Assembly (NCBI GenBank): GCA_027924645.1
Contig: BSBN01000213.1
Location: forward strand, 37,946,501 to 38,010,500
DNA from: Cunninghamia lanceolata
Lineage: Eukaryota; Streptophyta; Pinopsida; Cupressales; Cupressaceae
DNA length: 64,000 nt
Reading direction: 5' to 3'
In this document: positions 11,424-21,578 of the stretch, one piece after another
Layout: each line of letters opens with the position of its first letter
Position numbering within the stretch: position 1 is the first letter of the stretch
Notes under the pieces: model-generated
Told to the model about the DNA's origin: nothing
The model's input: only the letters and a program-made list of their open reading frames with translations
The model's database searches: none
Program-made: the position numbers and the translations under genes

Positions 11424-11779
11424 GGTGCACTAGTGTGCATCAGTCCAGTGGAACTCACAGTCATATCTAGTGATCCGGATTGGTGTTAAGGGGATGCTAC
11501 TTAGTGGGAGTACTCAGCGTGTTTTGAGTTCAGTTTGGTCTTGTCTAAGAAACAAAAAGGGTGAGAGATGATTGCAAATATGTGCCCTTTGCCATTGATA
11601 TCAAAGGGGGAGAGAAATCACATGAAAAACTAGGATGGAAGTGAGTAGTTGTTGGTGAAAGGGGGAGCAGTGAAGAAAGTGGTTGGAGGTGTGATAAGAA
11701 AAAAGAAGAGAAGTTTTTGTTTAAATGGTTAAACGAGTTTTTCACATCATATGTTGCCATCAATGGAAAAGGGGGAGAT
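11424..11779 (+). promoter_or_regulatory. Copia-A 3' untranslated region with several polypurine tracts
   Basis: AAAGGGGGAG-like tracts occur near 11605, near 11660 and at 11767-11779. The last one, AAAAGGGGGAGAT, directly precedes the 3' LTR and is the functional candidate for plus-strand priming. Repeated tracts of this kind are typical of SIRE/Maximus elements, and the equivalent arrays recur beside the Copia-C, D1 and D2 LTRs. Confidence 0.8.
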
Positions 11780-13212
11780 TGTTGCAAATATGTGCCTAAT
11801 CAGTGTTGTCATTGATGTCAACATATCCTTGTTGTCATTAGTGTCAACTATATCTTATTCTATTTCTTGTTTAGAAGACTTGTATGTTGAGGATATTGAG
11901 AAAATTAGCCTCTCTGGAAGAAACAAGTGAGTTACATATCTCTCTGTCAGAGACAGTGAAGACGGTGCAGTTAGGTGAAGTAGATTGCTCCACATTCCCT
12001 GAAAGATGAAGATCAGAGTCTGCGGATTAAAGGGTTTATAGAGAATTGTCTGAAGTTGCTCCAGTCAAGTTTTGAGAGGTCTGCATGGATAATTGGCGAA
12101 GTTATGGCCATCTGAGTAGAACTGGGTTTTGCAGTTGTTCAGAGGTGACAAAGTGACAGAAATTTGGTCCGGATTGATCCGCATTAAAATATTATGATTT
12201 GTGGATCTAGAGGTGTGTTTGGGATGTCAGTGTGTATCCTCAACTCAAGTGGTTCATGGTTTGGAGGTCCGCAAGCAATCTTTCTAGTGTGACAGTCATG
12301 ATAGTTGGTGTTCTTGAGTTCCTAGATGAAGGTGCAAGTGTTTCTGGTGATCTAAGGTGGTGCGGTTGTTCCTGTTGATTTCACTGTGCTTGTGGTGGTC
12401 TCTGAATCAGGTGCCTATTGTGTTGGTGGTCTGCATTGAGGATTGAGCTCGTGGATGAAGATTTCTCCTTGGGTGGTGCTGTTCTTTCCAGTCTTGGCCG
12501 ACCGGATGCATGGTGCGTGTTGTAGATGATCTAAGAGAAGTTTTATGGAGAGTGGCATGATGTTCGAGGAAGATTTGAGTCCCAGTTATGTTTGGCCGAC
12601 AATGTAGTGATTTGCATGTAGCATTTTAAGTCTTGTGATTGTAATTGCTTGTAATGCCTATCTTGGAGAATGTTCTAGATAGATGATTGTTTGGCTGACT
12701 TTGATGTTCATTCCAAAGTCGATGACTTGTATAAATAAGTGTTGTGAAGTCATAGAAATGTGTGGTGTGAGCGAAGATGTGAGTAGGGGCAGATCAGAGG
12801 TGTTGTGCACTTCAATAGAACTAAACCTTGCATGAAGAAGATGTTGTTTCTTAGTTCAATCTTTCAGTGTGTAACATTGTAAATGTTCTTGTAGGCAGTG
12901 AGCCTCCTTTGAGAAGTGAGCTCTGGGAAGTGCGCTCGAAGGCAAGTGCCTTCCCATTTTCTATTCTTTTAACAAAGAATAAATCTTGTGGGTTAACCCC
13001 CACCGTGGTTTTTCCCTTAACCGGGTTTCCACATAAAAAATTTGGTGTTATGTGTGTTGATTATGTATCTGCTCTTGTTTTGTTGATTCATGCTTTCATG
13101 TATATATCATTAATTTGTTTATAAGTGATAAAGAAGATTAAATGCAGGAAAAGATAAAGATTTGTAACAACTGATTCACCCCCCCTCTTAGTTGTCTACC
13201 CTAATTTCAACA
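11780..13212 (+). repeat. 3' LTR of Copia-A
   Basis: It begins TGTTGCAAATATGTGCC after the polypurine tract and ends TTTCAACA at 13212, with a length of 1433 bp. The TATAAATA box is at 12730-12737 and the GCAGTGAGC-like repeats at about 12895-12937. The last 600 bases match the partial 5' LTR at 1-627. It is followed directly by another primer site and gag start rather than by flanking DNA. Confidence 0.93.
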
Positions 13213-13512
13213 ATTGGTATCAAAGCCGGTTCCTCTAAAAGAAGCTTGACCGCTTGAGGAGATCTAGGATGTTGACTTACAAGAAGGATAGTCTGAGATT
13301 TGATGGAACAAATTACTCTCTTTGGAAGAGTCGCATGGAGTGCCATTTGCAATGCATGGGTGATGCTTAGTGATTGATAACAAAGGATGAGTATAAGCCC
13401 TTGGAGAAAGGTCCTTCAACTCGAGATGAACTCAAAGATGCTAAAAACAACATTCAGGCTAAAGAAGCATTGTTAAGTGCCCTACCTGATACATAAATGA
13501 CAAATGTCTTGG
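13213..13512 (+). pseudogene. Truncated second Copia-A internal region: primer site and gag start
   Basis: TGGTATCAAAGCC begins at 13215, two bases after the LTR end, and a frame matching the gag start at 684 begins at 13269. The match to Copia-A runs to about 13512 (AAATGTCTTGG) and then stops abruptly. The gag has stops of its own. The arrangement LTR, internal, LTR, internal suggests a tandem dimer formed by recombination between LTRs, later truncated. Confidence 0.88.
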
Positions 13513-13709
13513 AAACAACACTTAACCTTTTTACAAATAAGCAAGGCACTTAACGACTCAATCCATTGCCATTCAAAATGTAGAAAACACTTCCCCATGG
13601 CACAAAGGGAAGGAAGAAGCAAACCAACTAGAAAACCCCAAAACCCAAGTGAACACAAAAGAAGGGGGTCCACCAAAAGCAAAATGGGAGCATGTGTGCA
13701 ACTTGCAAC
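13513..13709. other. Unassigned filler between Copia-A and Copia-B
   Basis: This segment matches nothing else that I can see in the window. It may be the remains of a further element or repair filler. A short open frame on the plus strand has no recognisable motif. Confidence 0.4.
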
Positions 13710-14100
13710 AGGATCAACCTCGCAAGTTGATTGGAAAATTGTGAAACAAATAGAATTTTTTTGGTATTATTTTAGATTTTTCAATTTTGCCCATGTTTTA
13801 AAGCACTCATGTTCATCTTTTGCATGATTTCATACAATGTGTAAAACCACTTTTGATGTGCCTATTAATATCTACTGTATGCTTAAGGGTGAAATGTTAG
13901 AGATTCATTATTGTATTGGAGAATGGTTGAGTTTTTGCAATAGTGTAAATTTTTACTGTGCTTGGTTTTCTACTCAAAAGGGTTTTCCTAGGTGAAAATA
14001 TTGTGTATTGTCTTTGCTTTCTGTTATTCTATTTTTTTGTTGTAGATTGTATATGCACTACTTCTATTGTACATATTTATCTAGCTTCTTTTTCTCTACA
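13710..14100 (+). repeat. Copia-B 5' LTR, truncated at its start
   Basis: It matches the LTRs at 21167-21578 and 43991-44431 from their GGATCAACCTC stretch onward. The first 60 or so bases are missing. It ends CTCTACA at 14100, followed by TATGGTATCAAAG, the primer-site start. Confidence 0.87.
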
Positions 14101-14108
14101 TATGGTAT

Positions 14109-14113
14109 CAAAG
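14109..14113. repeat. Target-site duplication of the chromovirus (left, CAAAG)
   Basis: CAAAG here and CAAAG at 20380-20384 flank the chromovirus. The left copy is part of the Copia-B primer-binding site TGGTATCAAAG. Confidence 0.85.
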
Positions 14114-14940
14114 AGATGAAGGGGGTAAATCATAAAACACACAACAACAAAAATTGCACATAGAAAATAGAACTTTCTTTATTGATTTGGACAACTTATT
14201 ATATTACAGAAGCTCAAATACAATCAGAGGAATCAACCCTCCACAGGCTGCAACACATTACAGCTTCCTATCACAAGACTCTGGAATCATCTGTCTTTTG
14301 TAACTCCAAATCAGATAGGGTTTTTGTTTTCCCTCCTTAACTCTACTACTGCCTAAGGTTCCCAAAAATGGTTATTAATAGCCTTTTTGGCAGCCAACAA
14401 CCTAATTTCAAAATTTGCTTCTCCCTCCAAAAATAGGTCAACTTCTGGGAGCCATAACTTTTGATCCAGGTGTCCGATTGACGAACTGTTTTATGTGTTA
14501 GAAAGCTCACGGAGTGATCTACATGCTAAGAACCTTCTCTACCAGTTTTGGCCATTTTCAGGCTTGTACGGGGCTATTTTGTGCCTCAAACCTGAGTTTG
14601 AATAATTTTTAGGCATTTTTCATGAAACAAAAACTTTAATATCTTTCAGCTCGCAAATGATCTTTGCGTGATTCCTTCGCCAAAGGTCTTATTTTTTAGT
14701 TATGAAACTTCCTGTAAAATTTCACTTCATTCCGTGCCCAAATGCAAACTTTCTAAAAAATAGCAGGTTGCTATTTTTAGCAGTTTAGAAAAATTGAAAG
14801 TTCTACATCATTATTCAAGCGATTATGGAACCAGAACCACAAATTTTGAAAAGAAATAGAAAAAACATCAACAATTTTGAAACACATCTTTTTTTGGGTG
14901 ATGCAAGATTGCCCTTATACCACTGGATGCTCCTGCATTA
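14114..14940 (-). repeat. Chromovirus 3' LTR (left)
   Basis: It is 827 bp long and aligns along its length with 19553-20379. Its first base is A where the other copy has T, and its last bases read TTA instead of TCA, so the terminal TG...CA has decayed slightly. Confidence 0.93.
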
Positions 14941-14978
14941 GACACCCAGGGTAATTTGAGAAGTGACCCTGTCACATC

Positions 14979-16300
14979 TCAGGTGTTTGTGTGAGGAAAA
15001 GCCAAACGATCAACCTCTACCTTAGATAACCAAGAAGAATCTTCAACATGCCTTCCTTTCCATTTCACCAGATATTCTTCATATTGCCTGTTTCGAGTAC
15101 TTCCCACACAGCTATCCAAAATCTCTTCTATCTCCTCTGTTGAAGTAGATGCCAGAATACTCCACTGTTCTTTTATTGGTCCATCCTCTGTTCCACCTTC
15201 AGGATATTCTAATAAATCAGCAATGTTGAAAATAGGGGAAATGTTGATCTCACTCGACAGCTCCACCTCATATGCATTTCCTGAATCATGTTTCTTCAAA
15301 ATTTTGCATGGTCCAAATTTCTTCATTTTTAGCTTATTGTATGTTCCAATTGAGAACCTTTCTTTTCTCAAGTGAACCATGACTTCATCTCCTACCTGGA
15401 ATTCATTATATCTCCTCTTTTGATCTGCCTTACCCTTGTACTGAATATTCATCTTATTAATGTGTTTTTTCACCACTTCATGTGTTCTGCAAAGTCTTCA
15501 ACCTTAGCACTTGTCTTTTCTCCTTTGTCTAGATTCCTTAACTCTGAAGCATTTCTTGGACTATTGCCATATACAATCTGGAAAGGTGATTTACCAGTAC
15601 TCATATTAACAAAATTTTTGTAAGCAAATTCTGCCTGTGGTAAAATCAAATCCCATCCCTTGGGCTTATCTCCTACTAAGCATCGTAGCAGATTACCCAA
15701 ACTCCTACTCACCACTTCTAGCTATCCATCAGTTTGTGGATGGTGTGCAGAACTAAACTTCAAATCTGTCTTCAACTTCTTCCACAATGTCCTCCAGAAA
15801 TAACCAATAAACTTGGTATCTCGATCTGAAACTATGCTCTTTGGTAGACCATGTAATCTCACCACCTCTCTGAAAAATAATTCAACAATATGGACATCAT
15901 CATTAGTCTTCTTGCAAGGAATGAAATGTGCCATCTTCGAGAATCTATCCACCACCACAAAAATGGAATCATGTCCTCTCTGTGTCGTTGGTAAACCAAG
16001 AACAAAATCCACACTAATATCATCCCACGGCTTCTCTGGTACAGGTAGTGGATGATATAGACCTGTATTCTGACTTGCTTATTTCACCATTTGACATACT
16101 CTGCAACTCTGCACAAATTTTCTCACATCTTACTGTAACTATGGCCAACAATAATTTTCACCAACAATAGCAATGGTCTTATCTAGACCAAAGTGTCCAG
16201 CCAATCCTCCACTATGCTTCTCCTTAATCAGGTTCTCTCTCATGGAACTCCTCGAAATGCACAACTGGATTCTTCTAAACAACATGTTATCTTAGATTAT
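14979..16300 (-). pseudogene. Chromovirus integrase with C-terminal chromodomain
   Basis: The integrase core begins in the segment 16012-15722 ([37 protein letters not shown]). A TAG follows HPQTDG where family members have glutamine. The next segment, 15715-15470, has LPQAEFAYKNFVN. The segment 15476-14979 carries the GPY/F-like module ([10 protein letters not shown]) and then a chromodomain at about residues 115-157 ([22 protein letters not shown]). The stop is at 14979, about 40 bases from the 3' LTR. Known role: integrase inserts the cDNA, and the chromodomain is thought to bind modified histone H3. Confidence 0.93.
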
Positions 16301-16431
16301 GAAATCTAACCATTTTGTCCTGTCCAAAGTAACAGGTTCCAAACAAGCTTTCCAGGCCTTTGCAAAATCTAGATCTTTAGGATACAAACTTTTGAGCTCA
16401 TCAAATCCAACAACCTCTATCTTCATTTTTG

Positions 16432-17766
16432 TCAACAAATTTGCCTTCTTCTCAAGGCATCTGCAACTCTGTTGGACTTCCCACTCCTGTGCTTCAAAAC
16501 AAAAGTATAGCTCTGCAAAAACTCAACCCATTTTAAATGCCTTTGGTTCAACTTTCCTTGACTATTAAGATACTGCAAAGCCTGATGATCGGTATATAAA
16601 ACAAACTCTTTTGGCAACAAATAATGTCTTCATTTCTTCAAAGCCTAAACTATTGTATAAAATTCTTGATCATAAACAGGATACTTTTTCTTGGCATCAT
16701 TAAGTTTCTCACTAAAATAGGCAATGGGCTTACCTTCTTGACTCAAAACAGCTCCTATAACACTACCACTAGCATCACAATCTACCTAAAATACCTTATT
16801 GAAATCTGGAAGTGCCAAAACATGTTGCTCTGTAACTTTCTGCTTCAATGTATCAAAGCTTCTGTCTGCTCCTTTAGTCCATCTAAACTCTTTTCTATCC
16901 CCTCTCATTGTCTCAGTTAGGGGTGCACAAATGCTACTAAAATTCTTGATAAACTTTCTATAAAAACTTGCCAAACCATGAAAAGATCTTACCTCCGTTG
17001 CACTCCTTGGCGTAGGCCATTCAATGATAGCCCTCACCTTCTCTGGGCCCATCTTAAGACCTTCCTCTGAGACAACAAATCCTAGGTATATCAACTCCTT
17101 CTTTGCAAAGCTACATTTCTTCAGATTGATCAACAACTTCTCCTCCCTCAGCTTCTCCAAAACTCTTCTGATATGTATCATATGCTCATCCCAAGTCTTA
17201 CTGAAAATTAAAATGTCATCTAAATAAACAATAACAAAACTTCCCAAAAATTCTTTTAGTACCTCGTTCATGAGCTACATGAATGTGCTTGGTGCATTGG
17301 TTAGCCCAAATGGCATGACTAACCATTCATACAAACTCTCCTTTGTCTTGAAGGCTATCTTCCATTCATCTCCTTCTCTGATTCGGATCTGGTGATACCC
17401 ACTCTTCAGGTCAATCTTTGTGAAGTACTTGGCTCCACTCAAACAATCCATTATGTCATCCATTCTTGGCAATGGAAACATGTACTTGATCGTGATCTTA
17501 TTTATGGATCAAGAATCTGTACACATTCTCCACTCTCCATCTTTCTTTGGTGCTAGTACTGCAGGTACCACACATGGACTCAGGCTCTCCCTTATTAGTC
17601 CCTTCCTTAACAACTATTGAACTTGTCTGTTTAGCTCTTCACTCTCTGCAAGACTCATTCTATGGGTTGCCTTATTTGGCAAACTAGCTCCTGGTATCAA
17701 ATCTATTTGATGGCTTATCTTCCTCACCGGTGGTAAACCTTCTGGTACATTATCATAGACAATGTC
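16432..17766 (-). pseudogene. Chromovirus reverse transcriptase and RNase H
   Basis: The segment 17481-17275 contains [11 protein letters not shown] and the [10 protein letters not shown] motif. The catalytic YLDD box follows (FVIVYLDDILIFSK near 17232-17190) in the segment 17271-16786. RNase H is indicated by the CDASGS stretch near 16770 and by [11 protein letters not shown] near 16600-16560. A TAG at 17272 breaks the frame in FMQLMNEV at a glutamine position, and further breaks separate the segments. The catalytic residues that remain visible are normal. Confidence 0.92.
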
Positions 17767-18359
17767 CTAAAATTCTTCCAACATATCTGAGACTTCTGTT
17801 GGTACATCTTCACATTTCTTTTGACTAATCTTAGGAATCAATGCAAAGGAATGACGCTCATGCTTCATACCCTCCAAAAATTTTCTACCATCTACCAAGC
17901 AAATTCTAGCAGTACTACATACCTTTTCTTCCACCTCCTTCAAGGGCTTCAACTTATGAGGAACTCCATCCTTTGTTAGGGAATATGTGTTTGCACGGCC
18001 ATCATGGACAGTGCTCCTATCATACTGCCACAGCCTCCCCAATAACATATGACATGCATACATTAGTATGATGTCACACAGCACCTCATCATGGTAGTCA
18101 CCAATCTTGAACTTCACTAAACACTGCTCATTGACCAAAGCTCTATGGTCCTTCTGCAACCATGCAATCCGATATGGATGCGGATGCTTTCTTCTTGTCA
18201 ACTTCAACTTGTCAACCATCTCCTCTGAAACAAGATTATCAGTGCTCCCACTGTCAATAATAATATCACAACACTTACCTTCACATTTGCACCTTGTGTG
18301 GAATAAACTCTTCCTCTGATTGGGTTCTTTCTCCTTATTCAACAAAGTTCTTCTGACAA
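17767..18359 (-). pseudogene. Chromovirus aspartic protease
   Basis: The frame at 18345-17767 contains CDIIIDSGSTDNLVS, with the catalytic DSGS at about 18258-18241, followed by the ILLMYACHMLLGR-like flap and end region. This is the retropepsin that cuts the Gag-Pol polyprotein. It lies directly downstream of the zinc knuckle and upstream of reverse transcriptase, as expected. Confidence 0.9.
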
Positions 18360-19451
18360 CTAGGGTTTCTCCCCTTTCAGCATCTTCAGAGCGCTCAGAT
18401 TGCGCATCTTCCTTGACATGTGCAACTTGTGCATTACCTTTAGTTCTTCTATTTGTCCTTCCTTGATGTTGTGGACACTCGTATGCTCGATGTCCTTCTT
18501 CTCCACATTGAAAACAGGTTCCTCTGAAACCTCCTCTTCCAGGTCCTTGCCCAGGTTTGCCTCTTCCTCTTCCTCTTTGCTCACCATTGTTCTGGTCATG
18601 AGGGCAGTGCCAGCTTCTTTACTTTTCTTTGAATCTTCATTTCGCCCCCCATAGGGTCTTCCACCAGTCCTTCTGCCTTGACCTCTTCCCCTTTGCTTGT
18701 TGTCAAATCTTTTATTCAACTTCTCTTCCACCTTCAGGGAAAACTGGTATGCATCTTCTATGGTGGTCATTCTGACTAGGCTCAGCTCCTCTTGAATACT
18801 TGGCCTCAACCCATTAATGTAATGGGCTACCTTCTCTTTGTTGGGCTTTGTATGACCTGTCCTGATAGTAATTTTATAAAACTCCTCTGTATACTCCTTA
18901 ACAGACTTGTTGCCTTGCTTCAATCCTTACAGCTTCCTCAACAATTCCATCTCATAGTCCACAGGAATGAACTGCTTCTTTAGTTTCTCCACCATTCGAT
19001 CCCATCTAGTGATCTTTCCTTTTCCTCTTCTATTCCTCTCTAACTGGACCTCCTTCCACTAAATACTGGCATGGCCCTTCAATTTTGTTTTTTCAAACTT
19101 GACCTGATCTGGGTCTTCCACATCTTTATACTCAAAATACTCCTCCATGTCATTGATCCAATCAATAAGTTGTTCCGGATTCAAATCTCCAGAATATGTA
19201 GAAACTTTGATCTTGGGCTTCTTTCCAATATTAGAAATGGCCCTCAACAACTCAACTTCTGTAGGATCTCCTGCAGCTTCTTGTTCTTCCTCTGATAGCT
19301 CTTCTTCAGCTTCATTTTCGCTTTCTTCTCTTGTTCTCGGATCAAACCCTCTTCGTATCTCCTCTTGCAATGCATTGATTTGCCTTTGCAGGGATCTAAA
19401 ACCCTCTTCTGTCAAAGCATTCCTCCCAATACAATTTCTTCGTGGAGGCAT
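18360..19451 (-). pseudogene. Chromovirus gag
   Basis: The ATG at 19451 gives MPPRRN, a common start of plant chromovirus gag. The protein has an acidic segment, then STYSGDLNPEQLIDWINDMEEYFEY, the typical retrotransposon gag core. A Gly/Arg-rich stretch and a CCHC zinc knuckle (CFQCGEEGHRAYEC near 18530-18485) follow. The knuckle is in a different frame from the part before it, with the shift near 18590. Stops at about 19060 (TGG to TAG) and 18920 also interrupt it. Confidence 0.9.
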
Positions 19452-19538
19452 CTTGATCTCCACAGCAAACCCACAACCTCAGGTCCTGGTGCAAATTGCC
19501 TCACGGTCGGCAATCTGTCTACACACTCAGGAACCCTT

Positions 19539-19550
19539 GCTTTGATACCA
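19539..19550 (-). other. Chromovirus primer-binding site
   Basis: On the minus strand TGGTATCAAAGC begins two bases after the end of the right LTR. It matches tRNA-iMet except for one G to A change. Confidence 0.87.
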
Positions 19551-19552
19551 CT

Positions 19553-20379
19553 TGATGAAAGGGGTAAATCATAAAACACACAACAACAAAAATTGCACAC
19601 AGAAAATAGAACTTTCTTTATTGATTTGAACAACTTATTACATTACAGAAGCTCAAATACAATCAGAGGAATCAACCCTCCACAGGCTACAACACATTAC
19701 AACTTCCTATCATAAGACTCTGGAATCATTTGCCTTCTGTAACTCCAAATCAACTAGGGTTTATGTTTTCCCCCTTAACTCTACGACTGCCCAGGGTTCC
19801 TAAAAATGGTTATTAATAGCCTTTTTGGAGGCAAACAACTTAATTTCAAAATTTGCTTCTCCCTCCAAAAATAGGTCAACTTTCGGGAGCCATAACTTTT
19901 GATCTGGGTATCCGATTGACGAACCATTTTATGCGTCGGAAAGCTCGCGTAGTGTTCTATGCACTAAAAAGTTTGTTCTGTTGGTTCTGGCCATTTTTAG
20001 GCCCGTACAGGGCCGTTTAGTGCCTCAAACTTGAGTTTGAATAATTTTTAGGCATTTTTCGGGAAACATAAACTTTAATATCTTTTAGCTCGCAAATGAT
20101 CTTTGCGTGATTCTTTCACCAAAGGTCTTATTTTTTAGTTATGAAACTTCCTGTAAAATTTCACTTCATTCCATGCCCAAATGCAAACTTTCTAAAAAAT
20201 AGCAGGTTGCTATTTTTAGCAGTTTGGAAAAACTGAAAGTTCTACATCATTATTTAAGCGATTATGGAACTAGAACCACAAATTTTGAAAATAAATGGAA
20301 AGAACATCGACAATTTTGAAACACATCTTTTTTTTGGTGATGCAAGATTGCCCTTACACTACTGGATGCTCCTGCATCA
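19553..20379 (-). repeat. Chromovirus 5' LTR (right)
   Basis: It is 827 bp long, with termini TGATGAAAGG and CCTGCATCA on the plus strand. It pairs with 14114-14940 and is followed by the CAAAG duplication at 20380-20384. Confidence 0.93.
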
Positions 20380-21166
20380 CAAAGCTAGGTTTGAGCTTTG
20401 TTTAAAATACAAGAAGAAATTGAAGAAATGTGTTTGGTTCCTTATGTTAGTGTTGTTGCCAGCCTAATGTATGCAATGGTTTGGACTAGACTTGACATTG
20501 CACATGTCGTGAGAGTTGTGAGTAGATACATGTCCAAACTAGGCAAAGAATATTGGAAAGTTGTGACAAGGATTTTTAGATATCTACATGGCACTTCAAA
20601 TTTTACAATTTGTTACTAAGGAAAAGTGGATGAAAATAAAAGTTTGAATTGCAAGGATTTGTGGATTATGATTGGGCTAAAGATGTTGGCCGTCAAAGAT
20701 CTACCAGTGGATATGTATTCAATCTTTTTGGAGGAGAAGTAAGTTGGATGAGAAAAAGATAGGCAATGGTTGCATTATCTACAATAGAGAAACACCATAT
20801 GACAACTGCTCATGCATGTAAGAAAGTAGTGTGGCTACAAAAGTTGTGCTGGACAATTGATTTGGTACAAAAGATGGAAAGGATTCACATTAATAGTCAA
20901 AGTGCAATATATTTGGCAAAAAATCCTACTTATCATGTTTGGTCAAAGTATATTGGAGTATAGTACTATTTTGTGAGAGAAATGGTTGAAAGGTAATGAG
21001 TATTGTTGGAAAAAGTTGATATAGAAAATAATGTTGCTGATTTATCCACAAAAGCTGTGAGTACTAAGAAATTTCTTGGTACATGAAATCAACGGGCATG
21101 GTCACCCTTAGCAATTGACACGTTAGAAGTATGGCTCTTATAGAAAGTTTCTAACAAGTGGGAAAA
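20380..21166 (+). pseudogene. Copia-B pol remnant (end of reverse transcriptase, RNase H)
   Basis: After the duplicated CAAAG and a few leader bases, homology to the copia pol at 43219 starts at about 20399. It reads EEIEEMCLVPY, SLMYAMVWTRLDIAHVV, then RNase H (STSGYVF, STIEKHHMTTAHACKKVVWLQ, INSQSAIYLAKNP). Stops occur near 20618, 20760, 20960 and 21000. The abrupt join of leader to late pol shows an internal deletion of about 4 kb relative to a complete copia. Confidence 0.88.
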
Positions 21167-21578
21167 TGTTGGATAAGTGTTGTATATTTTCCATATTTAA
21201 TAGTTGGGATGGGATGAACCTCCCAAATTGATTGGAAAAAATGCTTATAATTTTTTAGAATTTTTTTGGGTGTTATTTTAGGTCAATCATGTTTATCTTT
21301 TGCATGATTTCATATAATGTGTAACATCGCTTTTGATGTGCCTATTTATATCTGCACATGTTTAAGGGTGAAGTAAGAAAGATTCATTCTTGTATTGGAG
21401 AATAGTTGAGTTTTTGCAATAGTGAAATTTTTATTTTGCTGGGTTTTTTACTCAAAAGAGTTTTCCCAGGTGAAAATACTGCATATTGGCTTTGCTTTCC
21501 ATTATTCTGTTTTCTAATTTCAGATTGTATATGTACCATTTCTATTGTATAGGTTTATTAGGTTTCTTTTTCTCTACA
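21167..21578 (+). repeat. Copia-B 3' LTR, duplication copy 1
   Basis: It runs from TGTTGGATAAG to CTCTACA over 412 bp. It is followed by the same non-element sequence as the LTR at 43991-44431, so the insertion was present before the block was duplicated. A segment of about 28 bases present in the other copy is missing here. Confidence 0.9.

Larger units (their letters stand above)
1..13212 (+). mobile_element. Copia-A: SIRE/Maximus-like Ty1-copia retrotransposon, broken and interrupted
   Basis: The order is 5' LTR (only its last 627 bases are in the window), tRNA-iMet-type primer site, gag, protease, integrase, reverse transcriptase, RNase H, a purine-rich 3' region and a 3' LTR. Integrase before reverse transcriptase is the Ty1-copia order. 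The long LTR, the VDDIIFGG-type reverse transcriptase motif and the repeated AAAGGGGGAG tracts fit the SIRE/Maximus lineage. The element is split in the reverse transcriptase by a nested element at 4030-10638; the reading resumes at 10644 with the expected next residues. It carries many stops and several frameshifts and cannot be autonomous. The 5' target duplication lies outside the window. Confidence 0.93.
14114..20379 (-). mobile_element. Ty3/gypsy chromovirus, structurally complete
   Basis: Two 827-bp LTRs (14114-14940 and 19553-20379), with termini TGATG...CATCA, flank gag, protease, reverse transcriptase, RNase H, integrase and a chromodomain in Ty3/gypsy order on the minus strand. The CAAAG target duplication is intact. 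The primer site TGGTATCAAAGC (plus 19539-19550) lies two bases inside the right LTR. Gag and pol carry several stops and at least one frameshift, so this copy is inactive. The chromodomain after integrase defines a chromovirus, the group that directs integration to marked chromatin. I do not assign the clade. Confidence 0.95.
13710..21578 (+). mobile_element. Copia-B: second Ty1-copia family, deleted and interrupted
   Basis: The remaining parts are a 5'-truncated LTR (13710-14100), a primer site, an inserted chromovirus (14114-20379), the end of reverse transcriptase and RNase H, and a 3' LTR (21167-21578). All of gag, protease, integrase and most of reverse transcriptase are missing. The leader joins the RNase H region near 20399. 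A longer copy of the family occurs at 42355-44431. The short LTR of about 0.41-0.44 kb and the different protein set it apart from Copia-A and Copia-C. Confidence 0.88.

Noticed and set aside
13504..13827. Plus-strand frame between Copia-A and Copia-B as a host gene
   Set aside because: It spans the junction of three unrelated segments and runs into the Copia-B LTR.
18107..19545. Plus-strand open frames across the chromovirus gag and protease
   Set aside because: They are antisense shadows of the minus-strand gag-pol, which has recognisable motifs.
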